DNA from: an uncultured Collinsella sp.
GTDB taxonomy: Bacteria > Actinomycetota > Coriobacteriia > Coriobacteriales > Coriobacteriaceae
Length of the DNA: 54,820 nt
Assembly (NCBI GenBank): GCA_958421655.1
Contig: CATZMG010000003.1
Span: 1-54,820, forward strand
Direction: 5' to 3'
The notes under the pieces were generated by a model. That model saw only the letters and a list, made by a program, of their open reading frames with translations. It did no database searches and was not told where the DNA came from. Of the stretch, positions 23,343 to 30,193 are shown one piece after another. The position numbers and the translations under genes are program-made. Each line of letters begins with the position of its first letter. Position 1 is the stretch's first letter.

Positions 23343-25322
23343 ATGACCGATAGCATGCAGCAGATGGCGCTCGACACGCTCGGCGCCTATTTTGGCTACA
23401 CCTCGTTTCGCCCGGGACAGGACCGCATGGTCGATGCGATCCTTGCCGGTCGCGATGCGCTGGGTGTTATGCCCACGGGTGCCGGCAAGTCCATTTGCTA
23501 CCAGGTGCCCGCGCTCATGCTGCCCGGCATCACCTTTGTGGTGAGTCCGCTGCTGTCGCTTATGGAGGACCAGACCCGTGCGTTGCTCGCGGCGGGTGCG
23601 CGACCCAGCTATCTCAACTCCAGCCTTACTCCGGCCCAGCAAAACACCGTGCTCAAGCGGGCGCGCGAGGGCCGCTACCAGCTTATGTACGTGGCGCCCG
23701 AGCGCTTGCTCGAGCCGCGTTTTTTGGCCTTTGCGCAGGAGGCTGCGGGTTCCGCCGGCATTGGCGTGCCGCTCGTGGCCATTGACGAGGCCCACTGCGT
23801 AAGCCAATGGGGTCAGGATTTCCGCCCCGCCTATCTGCAGATTCGTGAGTTCATCGATTCCCTGCCGCAGCGCCCCATCGTGGCGGCGTTTACCGCCACG
23901 GCGACCGAACGCGTGCGTGCGGATATTCAGCAGATGCTCGGCCTGCAAAACCCTGCGACGGTGGTGACGGGCTTCGATCGCAAGAATCTCTACTTTGGTT
24001 GCGAGGAGATGGGCGACAAGGCCAAGACTGCCTGGGTGCGCGACTATGTGATCGCGCATTCGAGCGAGAGCGGTATCGTGTATTGCTCGACCCGCAAGAC
24101 GGTCGATGCGCTGGCGGGCGAGCTTGCCGAGGCGCTGGGCCCCAGCGGCATTCGCGTTGGCCGCTACCATGCCGGCATGGGCAACGACGCCCGTCGCCAA
24201 AGCCAGCGCGCCTTTATCGACGACGATATCCAGGTGATGGCTGCCACCAACGCCTTTGGCATGGGCATCGACAAGCCCAACGTGCGCTACGTGATCCACA
24301 ACAACGTGCCCGAGAGCATCGAAGCCTACTACCAGGAGGCGGGCCGCGCCGGCCGCGATGGCGACCCGGCCAGCTGCTACTTGCTGTGGAACGGCAACGA
24401 TTTTCGCATGCGCCGCTTTCTGATCGACCGCGGCGATGCTGCCGATGAGGCGCTCGACGACGAGCAGCGCGCGTGGGCGCTCCAGAATCGATATCGTCTG
24501 CTCAGCCAGATGGAGGGCTACTGCAATACCACCGGCTGCCTGCGCGAATACATGCTGCGCTACTTTGGCGACGAGGCCGCGGCCGAGCATGCCGCGGCCA
24601 GTACGGGCGGCACCGCCACGGACGACGTCGAGAGCTGCGGCAACTGCAGCAACTGCCTCACGCAGTTCGAGGTCGAGGACGTCACCGATATGGCCCGCGC
24701 CGCCGTGCGCTACGTGGCCACGCGTCCCATGCGCTTTGGCAAGTCGCTCATCGCCGATGTGCTCCACGGCGGCAACACCGAGCGCATTCGCCAGATGCAT
24801 CTGGACGAGGACCGCGGCTACGGTGAGCTGTCGAGCGAATCGGTCGGGCGCATCAAGGACATCATCGGCCAGCTGTGCGGCCGCGGTTATCTGGCCACCT
24901 CGCAGGGGCAGTACCCGGTCGTGGGGCTGGGTCCGCGTGCCGTCGAGGTCGAGGATGAGGCGTTCGCCTTTACCGTTAAGCGTCGTGCGTCCAAGCGCAA
25001 GGCCTCGGCCCGCGCCCGCCGCGCCGTCGATCTGCTGCGCGAGGAGGCCGAGCTGGATCAGCGCCCGCGTGTTGGCGACGATGCCGAGCTGTTCGAGCGC
25101 CTGCGTGCCCTCCGCAAGGAGATCTCGACGGAGCTGGAGATGGCGCCGTACATGGTCTTTTCCGACAAGGCCCTGCGCGGCCTGTGCCGCCTACGCCCAC
25201 AGACGCGCGACGAGCTTATCCAGGTCAACGGCATCGGCGAGAAAAAGGCCGACGCCTTTGGCGAGCAGTTTATGGCGGCGATTGAAGAGTTTGAGTCCGA
25301 GCATGCACGGAATGGAGCATAA
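23343..25322 (+). CDS. ATP-dependent DNA helicase RecQ
   Basis: 659 residues, a 3'-5' superfamily-2 helicase of the recombination and repair system. Motif I is MPTGAGKS (Lys49), motif II is DEAH (Asp148-His151), motif III is FTATAT, and motif VI is QEAGRAGRDG. The zinc-binding region has Cys394 in YCNTTGCLREYMLRYFG and CGNCSNC farther on. An RQC winged helix follows, then an HRDC domain at the C-terminus (LFERLRALRKEISTELEMAP). The length is normal. It starts at the ATG at 23343 after TTAGGAAACC. The following gntR3 begins two bases after the stop, so they are probably cotranscribed, an unexpected pairing. Confidence 0.96.
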   Translation: MTDSMQQMALDTLGAYFGYTSFRPGQDRMVDAILAGRDALGVMPTGAGKSICYQVPALMLPGITFVVSPLLSLMEDQTRALLAAGARPSYLNSSLTPAQQNTVLKRAREGRYQLMYVAPERLLEPRFLAFAQEAAGSAGIGVPLVAIDEAHCVSQWGQDFRPAYLQIREFIDSLPQRPIVAAFTATATERVRADIQQMLGLQNPATVVTGFDRKNLYFGCEEMGDKAKTAWVRDYVIAHSSESGIVYCSTRKTVDALAGELAEALGPSGIRVGRYHAGMGNDARRQSQRAFIDDDIQVMAATNAFGMGIDKPNVRYVIHNNVPESIEAYYQEAGRAGRDGDPASCYLLWNGNDFRMRRFLIDRGDAADEALDDEQRAWALQNRYRLLSQMEGYCNTTGCLREYMLRYFGDEAAAEHAAASTGGTATDDVESCGNCSNCLTQFEVEDVTDMARAAVRYVATRPMRFGKSLIADVLHGGNTERIRQMHLDEDRGYGELSSESVGRIKDIIGQLCGRGYLATSQGQYPVVGLGPRAVEVEDEAFAFTVKRRASKRKASARARRAVDLLREEAELDQRPRVGDDAELFERLRALRKEISTELEMAPYMVFSDKALRGLCRLRPQTRDELIQVNGIGEKKADAFGEQFMAAIEEFESEHARNGA

Positions 25323-25324
25323 CG

Positions 25325-26080
25325 ATGGCATCCGATGATAAAACCGAGCGCACTGAGGTGTCCGCTGTGCCGCTGTACCAGCAGGTTATGGACGACCTAA
25401 AGGGCGAGATCGCGCGTGGCGTGTACGCATCCGGCTCGCGCATTCCTTCCGAGATGGAGCTCGCGAAGTACTACGGCGTGGGACGCATCACCGTGCGCCG
25501 CGCCATCGAGGAGCTGTCGCGCGCGGGGTATCTCAACCGCCAGCAGGGGAGGGGCACGTTCGTGTGCGCGCCCAAGCTCAAGCGCAAGATTGTCCAGAAG
25601 GGTGATGTTCAGAGCTTTTCCGAGGGTTGCGCTGCCAACGACATGGTGCCGGGTGCGCGCCTGGTATCGCGCACGGTGGTTGCGGCGACGCGCGAGGACG
25701 CGGCGTTCTTTGGCGTAGAGCCCGGCTGCGAGCTTATCGTGGTCGAGCGCGTGCGCACGGCCGACGGCATCCCCGTCATGCTCGAGAACAACGCCTTTGT
25801 GCTGGCTGACCATCCCTATCTGCAGACACTTGCCGATAAGGACCTCACCGATAACTCGATCTTTGCGCTCGTTGCCGAGCATTCGGGCCGCGCGCCGCTC
25901 AAGTCCGACCCTTGCACCGTGGAGATTGCGCTTGCCGATGCTCAGGCGGCCCCGCTGTTGGAGGTGCCGGTCGGCGAGCCGCTCTTCTATATGGAGGCGT
26001 ACTTTACCGATGCGGACGAGCGGCCCTTGCTGCTCGGACGCCAAAAGATCGTGGGCTCGCGCTACGTGTTCGACATCTAG
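25325..26080 (+). CDS. GntR/HutC-family transcriptional regulator (GntR3)
   Basis: 251 residues. The winged helix-turn-helix spans residues ~17-86 (PLYQQVMDDLKGEIARGVYA, SRIPSEMELAKYYGVGRITV, RQQGRGTFVCAP) and the UTRA domain ~100-250, ending KIVGSRYVFDI. The start ATG is two bases from the recQ stop and uses GGAG inside the recQ 3' end. The next gene is the third SIS deglycase, whose promoter carries two copies of a 16-base motif; this protein is its likely repressor. It is a paralogue of GntR2. Confidence 0.88.
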   Translation: MASDDKTERTEVSAVPLYQQVMDDLKGEIARGVYASGSRIPSEMELAKYYGVGRITVRRAIEELSRAGYLNRQQGRGTFVCAPKLKRKIVQKGDVQSFSEGCAANDMVPGARLVSRTVVAATREDAAFFGVEPGCELIVVERVRTADGIPVMLENNAFVLADHPYLQTLADKDLTDNSIFALVAEHSGRAPLKSDPCTVEIALADAQAAPLLEVPVGEPLFYMEAYFTDADERPLLLGRQKIVGSRYVFDI

Positions 26081-26089
26081 CGTCCATAG

Positions 26090-26167
26090 ATAGAACAACA
26101 TAGAATAAGTTTGGTGAAATGACTTCACGAGCGTCGTCGTGCGTGCTATAAATAGGACAACATAGAA
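26090..26167 (+). promoter_or_regulatory. SIS3 promoter with two GntR3 operator candidates
   Basis: ATAGAACAACATAGAA (26090-26105) and ATAGGACAACATAGAA (26152-26167) differ at one base and are 62 bases apart. A promoter TTCACG (26124-26129), 17-base spacer, TATAAA (26147-26152) lies between them, and the second copy overlaps the -10 edge. That is a repression arrangement and could form a DNA loop. Confidence 0.7.
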
Positions 26168-26224
26168 CGACCGCAGGTACGAGCTGTCGTCGTTCAAAAC
26201 CGCCACACAAGGAGGAGCATCACC

Positions 26225-27193
26225 GTGAACGCACGCGATCTGGTTCAGGAAATTATCGAGCGCAAGGGCAAGATTGAGAACGTCTTTTGGATCGCCTGCG
26301 GCGGTTCGATGATCGACCTGATGCCGGCCAACGAGCTGCTCAAGCGCGAGGCCACCACGTTTGCCTCGACGGTCTACACGGCGCGCGAGTTTTGCCTGAT
26401 GGCTCCCAAGAGTCTTGGCGAGAAATCACTCGTCATCGCCTGCAGCCACAGCGGCAATACGCAGGAGGTCGTCGACGGTTGCGAGATGGCGCTGGCAGCC
26501 GGCGCCGAGGTCGTGGCCATGACCGACTGCGAGGGCTCCAAGATTGATAACGGCAAGTGGACCACCTGGGTCTATCCGTGGGGCGAAGGCGTGCCGCAGG
26601 CCGAGGTTCCGCAAGGCATCGGCGTCCTGATGGCTGCCGAGCTGCTCGACCAGCAGGAGGGTTACGAGGCACTCGCCGACATGTACGCCGGCCTTAAGCA
26701 GATGGATGCGCTGTTGCCCGCTGCCCGTGAGAAGGTCAACGCCGAGCTGGGCGATCGCTTTGCCGAGCTCTGCCAGCAGCATAAGTTCTTCTATATCCTG
26801 GGTTCCGGCCCCAACTTTAGCCAGACCTACGCCATGGCGATTTGCTCGCTTATGGAGATGCAGTGGCAGCACTGCTGCTACATCCACTCCGGCGAGTATT
26901 TCCACGGTCCCTTCGAGGCTACCGAGCCCGGCGTGTTCTACTTTGTGCAGCTCGGATCGGGCGAGTGCCGCCCCATGGAGGAGCGCGCGCTGGCGTTCCT
27001 CAACACGCACACCGATACGGTTATGGTGCTCGATGCACTCGAGTACGGCGTGGGCGAGGTGCCCGCCAGCGTGCGTTCGTACCTGGAGCCGATATTCTTC
27101 TACAACATGAGCTGCGAGCTGCGCGCCGCCCGCGGAAAGGTGTTCGACCACAGCCCTGAGATTCGTCGCTACATGGGCATCGAGCAGTACTAG
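26225..27193 (+). CDS. SIS-domain sugar-phosphate deglycase, FrlB-like (SIS3)
   Basis: 322 residues, two SIS domains. The loops are VFWIACGGSMIDLMPANELL near residue 20 and CSHSGNTQEV near 74; MEMQW (Glu211) and GEYFHGPFE (Glu224, His227) complete the conserved site. The C-terminus RRYMGIEQY resembles the RRYYGGLVEY end of E. coli FrlB. The start is GTG at 26225 with AAGGAGGAG upstream. It has its own repressor and promoter but no adjacent PTS or kinase, so its phosphorylated substrate must be made elsewhere, perhaps by the PTS at 16-18.7 kb. Confidence 0.88.
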   Translation: MNARDLVQEIIERKGKIENVFWIACGGSMIDLMPANELLKREATTFASTVYTAREFCLMAPKSLGEKSLVIACSHSGNTQEVVDGCEMALAAGAEVVAMTDCEGSKIDNGKWTTWVYPWGEGVPQAEVPQGIGVLMAAELLDQQEGYEALADMYAGLKQMDALLPAAREKVNAELGDRFAELCQQHKFFYILGSGPNFSQTYAMAICSLMEMQWQHCCYIHSGEYFHGPFEATEPGVFYFVQLGSGECRPMEERALAFLNTHTDTVMVLDALEYGVGEVPASVRSYLEPIFFYNMSCELRAARGKVFDHSPEIRRYMGIEQY

Positions 27194-27241
27194 GTAACGG
27201 GAAAAGCATTCACCTTCGATTCGCAAGCGAACAGCGTGCGT

Positions 27242-27281
27242 AAAAAGCGGGCCGCGCCGGTGGGTTTCCGGCGCGGCCCGC
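27242..27281 (-). terminator. Strong terminator of the ldh gene (also downstream of SIS3)
   Basis: GCGGGCCGCGCCGG (27247-27260) pairs perfectly with CCGGCGCGGCCCGC (27268-27281), 14 bp. On the minus strand the stem is followed by TTTTT (complement of 27242-27246), so it terminates the dehydrogenase transcript. For the plus-strand SIS3 gene it is a hairpin with a poor U-tail. Confidence 0.92.
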
Positions 27282-27324
27282 TTAGTATCGCGCATAGATT
27301 CGCAAGGTTGCGGCAGCCAGCGGC

Positions 27325-28302
27325 TTACTTGGCGTCGTAGGCCTCGGTATCCCACCAGTCGAGCTGGGCGATGTTGTCGCGGATGTGCTGGCAGCTCTTG
27401 TGGAAGCCCTCGAGCTCGTGCTCGGAAAGGTCGAGTGTGTAGACCTCCTCGACGCCCTCGGCACCGATCACGCACGGCAGGGAGGTAAAGATACCCTCCT
27501 CGCCATACTGGCCGGTCATAAGCGTAGAGGCCGAAAGCACGGCGTGCTCGTTGTGCAGCACGGCGGCGCAGACGCGCGCGGCGGAGTTGGCAACGGCGTA
27601 CTCGGTGCACTGCTTGCCCTGGTAGGTCACATAGCCGCCCTTGCGTGCAAGCTCCTCGACCTCCATGTGGTCGAAGGCGTACTTGTCGGGGTTCTCGGCC
27701 TGAAGCTCGTTGAGGTTTTTGCCAGCGATGGTTGCGGCCTTAAAGGCAGCAAGCTGGCTAAAGCCGTGCTCGCCGATCATGTAGGCGTCGATGGACTTGG
27801 GGCTCACGCCGACCTTCTTGGAGATCTCGGTGCGCAAGCGGGCGGAGTCCAGACCGCAGCCCGAGCCGATGATCTTCTTGGGATCGTAGCCGGTCAGGTG
27901 CCACAGCTCGGTGCACACGACGTCGCAGGGGTTGGAGATGCTCACGAAGATGCCGTCAAAGCCGGCGTCGACGATGCGCTTGGCAAAGGAGCGGGCGGCG
28001 TCGGTGGTAAAGAACAGCTCGCCGTCGCGGTTGCCGGCGGCCAGCGCGACCTTGCCGGCAGCGTTGACGATGACGTCGCAGCAGGCAAGCTCCTCGTAGT
28101 GGTCGTAGCAGTTGACGATCTTGGTGTTGTACGGGACAAACGAAAGGGAGTCGCGCAGGTCCTGGACCTCGGACGTCACTTTGGCCTCGTTGATATCGCA
28201 CAGGTACAGCTCATCGGCAATGCCCTGCATGAGCAGGCTGTTGGCGACATGTGCTCCTACGTGGCCCTGGCCGACCACACCGATCTTACGCGTCTGGTAC
28301 AT
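27325..28302 (-). CDS. L-lactate / L-2-hydroxyacid dehydrogenase
   Basis: 325 residues of the lactate/malate dehydrogenase family, reducing a 2-oxoacid with NADH. The dinucleotide loop GVVGQGHVGAHVA is at residues ~8-20, DINEAK follows at the end of beta-2, SNPCDVV is the conserved NP segment, and MIGEHGFSQ holds the catalytic histidine. The substrate loop (NAAGKVALAAGNRDGEL) is not identical to classic LDH, so L-2-hydroxyisocaproate-type specificity is an alternative. The start is the ATG at 28302 after AAAGGAT on the minus strand; upstream in-frame ATGs lack a good ribosome-binding site. It is divergent from metA. Confidence 0.85.
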   Translation of the reverse strand: MYQTRKIGVVGQGHVGAHVANSLLMQGIADELYLCDINEAKVTSEVQDLRDSLSFVPYNTKIVNCYDHYEELACCDVIVNAAGKVALAAGNRDGELFFTTDAARSFAKRIVDAGFDGIFVSISNPCDVVCTELWHLTGYDPKKIIGSGCGLDSARLRTEISKKVGVSPKSIDAYMIGEHGFSQLAAFKAATIAGKNLNELQAENPDKYAFDHMEVEELARKGGYVTYQGKQCTEYAVANSAARVCAAVLHNEHAVLSASTLMTGQYGEEGIFTSLPCVIGAEGVEEVYTLDLSEHELEGFHKSCQHIRDNIAQLDWWDTEAYDAK

Positions 28303-28512
28303 ATACGTATCCTTTCGGCCGAGTTTTTCGCGTCGAACCATTGTAGCGTCCTGCTGCCACTTTGCTAGGCTAAAGCGCCGTAGATTTTTGGACATGCCTT
28401 AATCTCTACTTTTGGAGTGATTTGGGCCGCTGACGGCATCGCTGGGCGATGTGCTCGCGCGGATGGGGCCGGTCGTTGTACCATAGCTGCAACTGACTCG
28501 TAAGGAGCATCC

Positions 28513-29439
28513 ATGCCCATTCGCATCCCCGACGCCCTCCCTGCCGCCGCGCAGCTCGAGAGCGAGAACATCTTTGTCATGACCGAGTACCGCGCGCTGC
28601 ACCAGGACATCCGTCCACTGCGCGTGCTCATTCTCAACCTCATGCCCACCAAGATTGCCACCGAGACGCAGATCATGCGCAAGCTCTCCAACACGCCGCT
28701 GCAGGTGGAGGTGGACCTGCTGCGCACCAAGACGCACGAGGCCACGCACGTGAGCGCCGGCCACTTGGAGACGTTCTACCGCACGTTCGACGACATCCGC
28801 GACATCCACTACGACGGCCTGATCATCACGGGCGCGCCGGTGGAGCAGATGCCGTTCGAAGAGGTCGACTACTGGCCCGAGCTCTGCCAGATCATGGATT
28901 GGTCCACCACGCACGTGCACTCTACGCTGCACATTTGTTGGGGCGCGCAGGCTGGCCTGTACCATCATTACGGTATCCAGAAGTACGACCTGCCGGCAAA
29001 GGCGAGCGGTGTGTTCGAGCATTATCTGGTGAAGCCGCAAAGCCCGCTGGTCCGCGGCTTCGACGACCGTTTCTATGCCGTGCATTCGCGCAACACCGAT
29101 GTGCGCCGCGAGGACGTGGAGGCCGAGCCGCAGCTTGAGGTCGTGGCCGTGTCCGACGAGGTGGGCTTGTACATCGTCAAGTCGACCGACAGCCGCCGCT
29201 TCTTTGTCTTTGGCCATCCCGAGTACGATACCGACACGTTGCGCTTGGAGTACGAGCGCGACGTGAAGCGCGGGCTCAACCCCCAGGTGCCGGCGCATTA
29301 CTTCCCAGGTGACGACCCCTCCGCCGAGCCGCGCAACGTCTGGCGCAGCCAGGCTCAGCTGCTCTACACCAACTGGCTCAACTACTACGTCTACCAGACC
29401 ACGCCCTACGACCTGGCCCGCGCCGGCGAGGAGCACTAG
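28513..29439 (+). CDS. Homoserine O-acetyltransferase, MetA family
   Basis: 308 residues. It acylates homoserine as the first committed step to methionine. All catalytic residues are where the family has them: Lys47 (LMPTKIATE), Cys142 (HICWGAQAGLYHHYG), His235 and Glu237 (FGHPEYD). Position 111 is Glu (ITGAPVEQMPFEEVDYW), the residue known to select acetyl-CoA; E. coli MetA, which uses succinyl-CoA, has Gly. The protein is therefore probably an acetyltransferase despite the metA name. The start is the ATG at 28513 after AAGGAG. No SAM riboswitch or S-box motif is visible in the 210-base upstream spacer. Confidence 0.93.
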   Translation: MPIRIPDALPAAAQLESENIFVMTEYRALHQDIRPLRVLILNLMPTKIATETQIMRKLSNTPLQVEVDLLRTKTHEATHVSAGHLETFYRTFDDIRDIHYDGLIITGAPVEQMPFEEVDYWPELCQIMDWSTTHVHSTLHICWGAQAGLYHHYGIQKYDLPAKASGVFEHYLVKPQSPLVRGFDDRFYAVHSRNTDVRREDVEAEPQLEVVAVSDEVGLYIVKSTDSRRFFVFGHPEYDTDTLRLEYERDVKRGLNPQVPAHYFPGDDPSAEPRNVWRSQAQLLYTNWLNYYVYQTTPYDLARAGEEH

Positions 29440-29462
29440 GCCGCCGGGAGGTGCACCAGCCG

Positions 29463-30059
29463 TTAGGCGCTGATGATGTGGGGTAGCGGCAGGTCGTGGG
29501 CGTCGGTGGGAACGTGGTCGACACGCTGCTCGTCAAAGGCGATGCCGATAATTTGGCATGCGGGCGAGAGCATAGGCAGGTAGCGATCGTAACAACCGCC
29601 GCCGTAGCCCAGGCGCGCGCCGGTTTGGTCGAAGGCCACGAGCGGTACGACGATCATGTCGAGAGCTTTGGCAGGCACGATGGGGAAGCGGTCGCTGTCG
29701 ATGTCCGTGGCCGCGAAGGCCCGCGTGGGGTGGGCGATAAACGGAGCCGCGGACGCATCGTCGGCGGCAACTGCCCGCATGCACATGCGCTGGCCACAAG
29801 CTGCGGCATCAATTGCCGAGAGCATGCACGGATAGGCTACGCGCCGGCCGCGCACGGCGGCCGCAGCGGCAAACGCGGCAGGGTCTGCCTCGGAACCCAT
29901 CGCGGCGTAGACGGCAACGGTGCGCGGCGCCGCGGCATCCGAGCGGCCCAGCAGCTCAACCAGCCGCGCACAGATATCAGCAGACTTCGCCGCCTGCAAG
30001 TCCAAATCAAGAGCATCGCGCCGAGCAATCACCGCCCGCCGCAACTCAGCCTTGTCCAT
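29463..30059 (-). CDS. 5-formyltetrahydrofolate cyclo-ligase
   Basis: 198 residues. It converts 5-formyl-THF to 5,10-methenyl-THF with ATP. The N-terminus MDKAELRRAVIARRDAL and the signature DMIVVPLVAFDQTGARLGYG followed by GGCYDRYL are typical. The sequence around IAHPTRAF differs from better-known members and the protein ends abruptly at LPLPHIISA, but the length is within the family range. The start is the ATG at 30059; its GGGAGAGAGGG ribosome-binding region is the edge of a family C repeat. It converges on metA with only 23 bases between stops. Confidence 0.85.
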   Translation of the reverse strand: MDKAELRRAVIARRDALDLDLQAAKSADICARLVELLGRSDAAAPRTVAVYAAMGSEADPAAFAAAAAVRGRRVAYPCMLSAIDAAACGQRMCMRAVAADDASAAPFIAHPTRAFAATDIDSDRFPIVPAKALDMIVVPLVAFDQTGARLGYGGGCYDRYLPMLSPACQIIGIAFDEQRVDHVPTDAHDLPLPHIISA

Positions 30060-30072
30060 CCCGGCCCTCTCT

Positions 30073-30123
30073 CCCAAACCTACCAAAAAGGGACAGGTTT
30101 ATTTTGGCAGGCTTTATCTGGGC
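30073..30123 (-). repeat. Dispersed repeat family C, complete copy (minus strand)
   Basis: On the minus strand it reads GCCCAGATAAAGCCTGCCAA, AATAAACCTGTCCCTTTTTG and GTAGGTTTGGG, matching the copies at 19977 and 22111. It ends 14 bases from the cyclo-ligase start codon and leads into the gene's Shine-Dalgarno sequence. Confidence 0.75.
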
Positions 30124-30141
30124 AAACGCGATAAAGACGGC

Positions 30142-30181
30142 AAAACCACCACGAAGGTGCTGTCTCCTTTGTGGTGGTTTT
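30142..30181 (-). terminator. Terminator after the M16 peptidase gene
   Basis: AAAACCACCAC (30142-30152) pairs with GTGGTGGTTTT (30171-30181), extended inward by GAAGG/CCTTT. The T-run lies within the stem on both strands, so it can work in either direction. It lies 13 bases beyond the peptidase stop codon. Confidence 0.85.
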
Positions 30182-30193
30182 GATTGCCGTGCC

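Noticed and set aside
23109..24800. A 563-codon minus-strand frame over recQ
   Set aside because: RecQ motifs are complete on the plus strand; the minus frame has no domain.
28303..28512. Possible SAM riboswitch upstream of metA
   Set aside because: I looked for S-box or SAM-II-like conserved segments and a terminator stem and saw none in the 210 bases.
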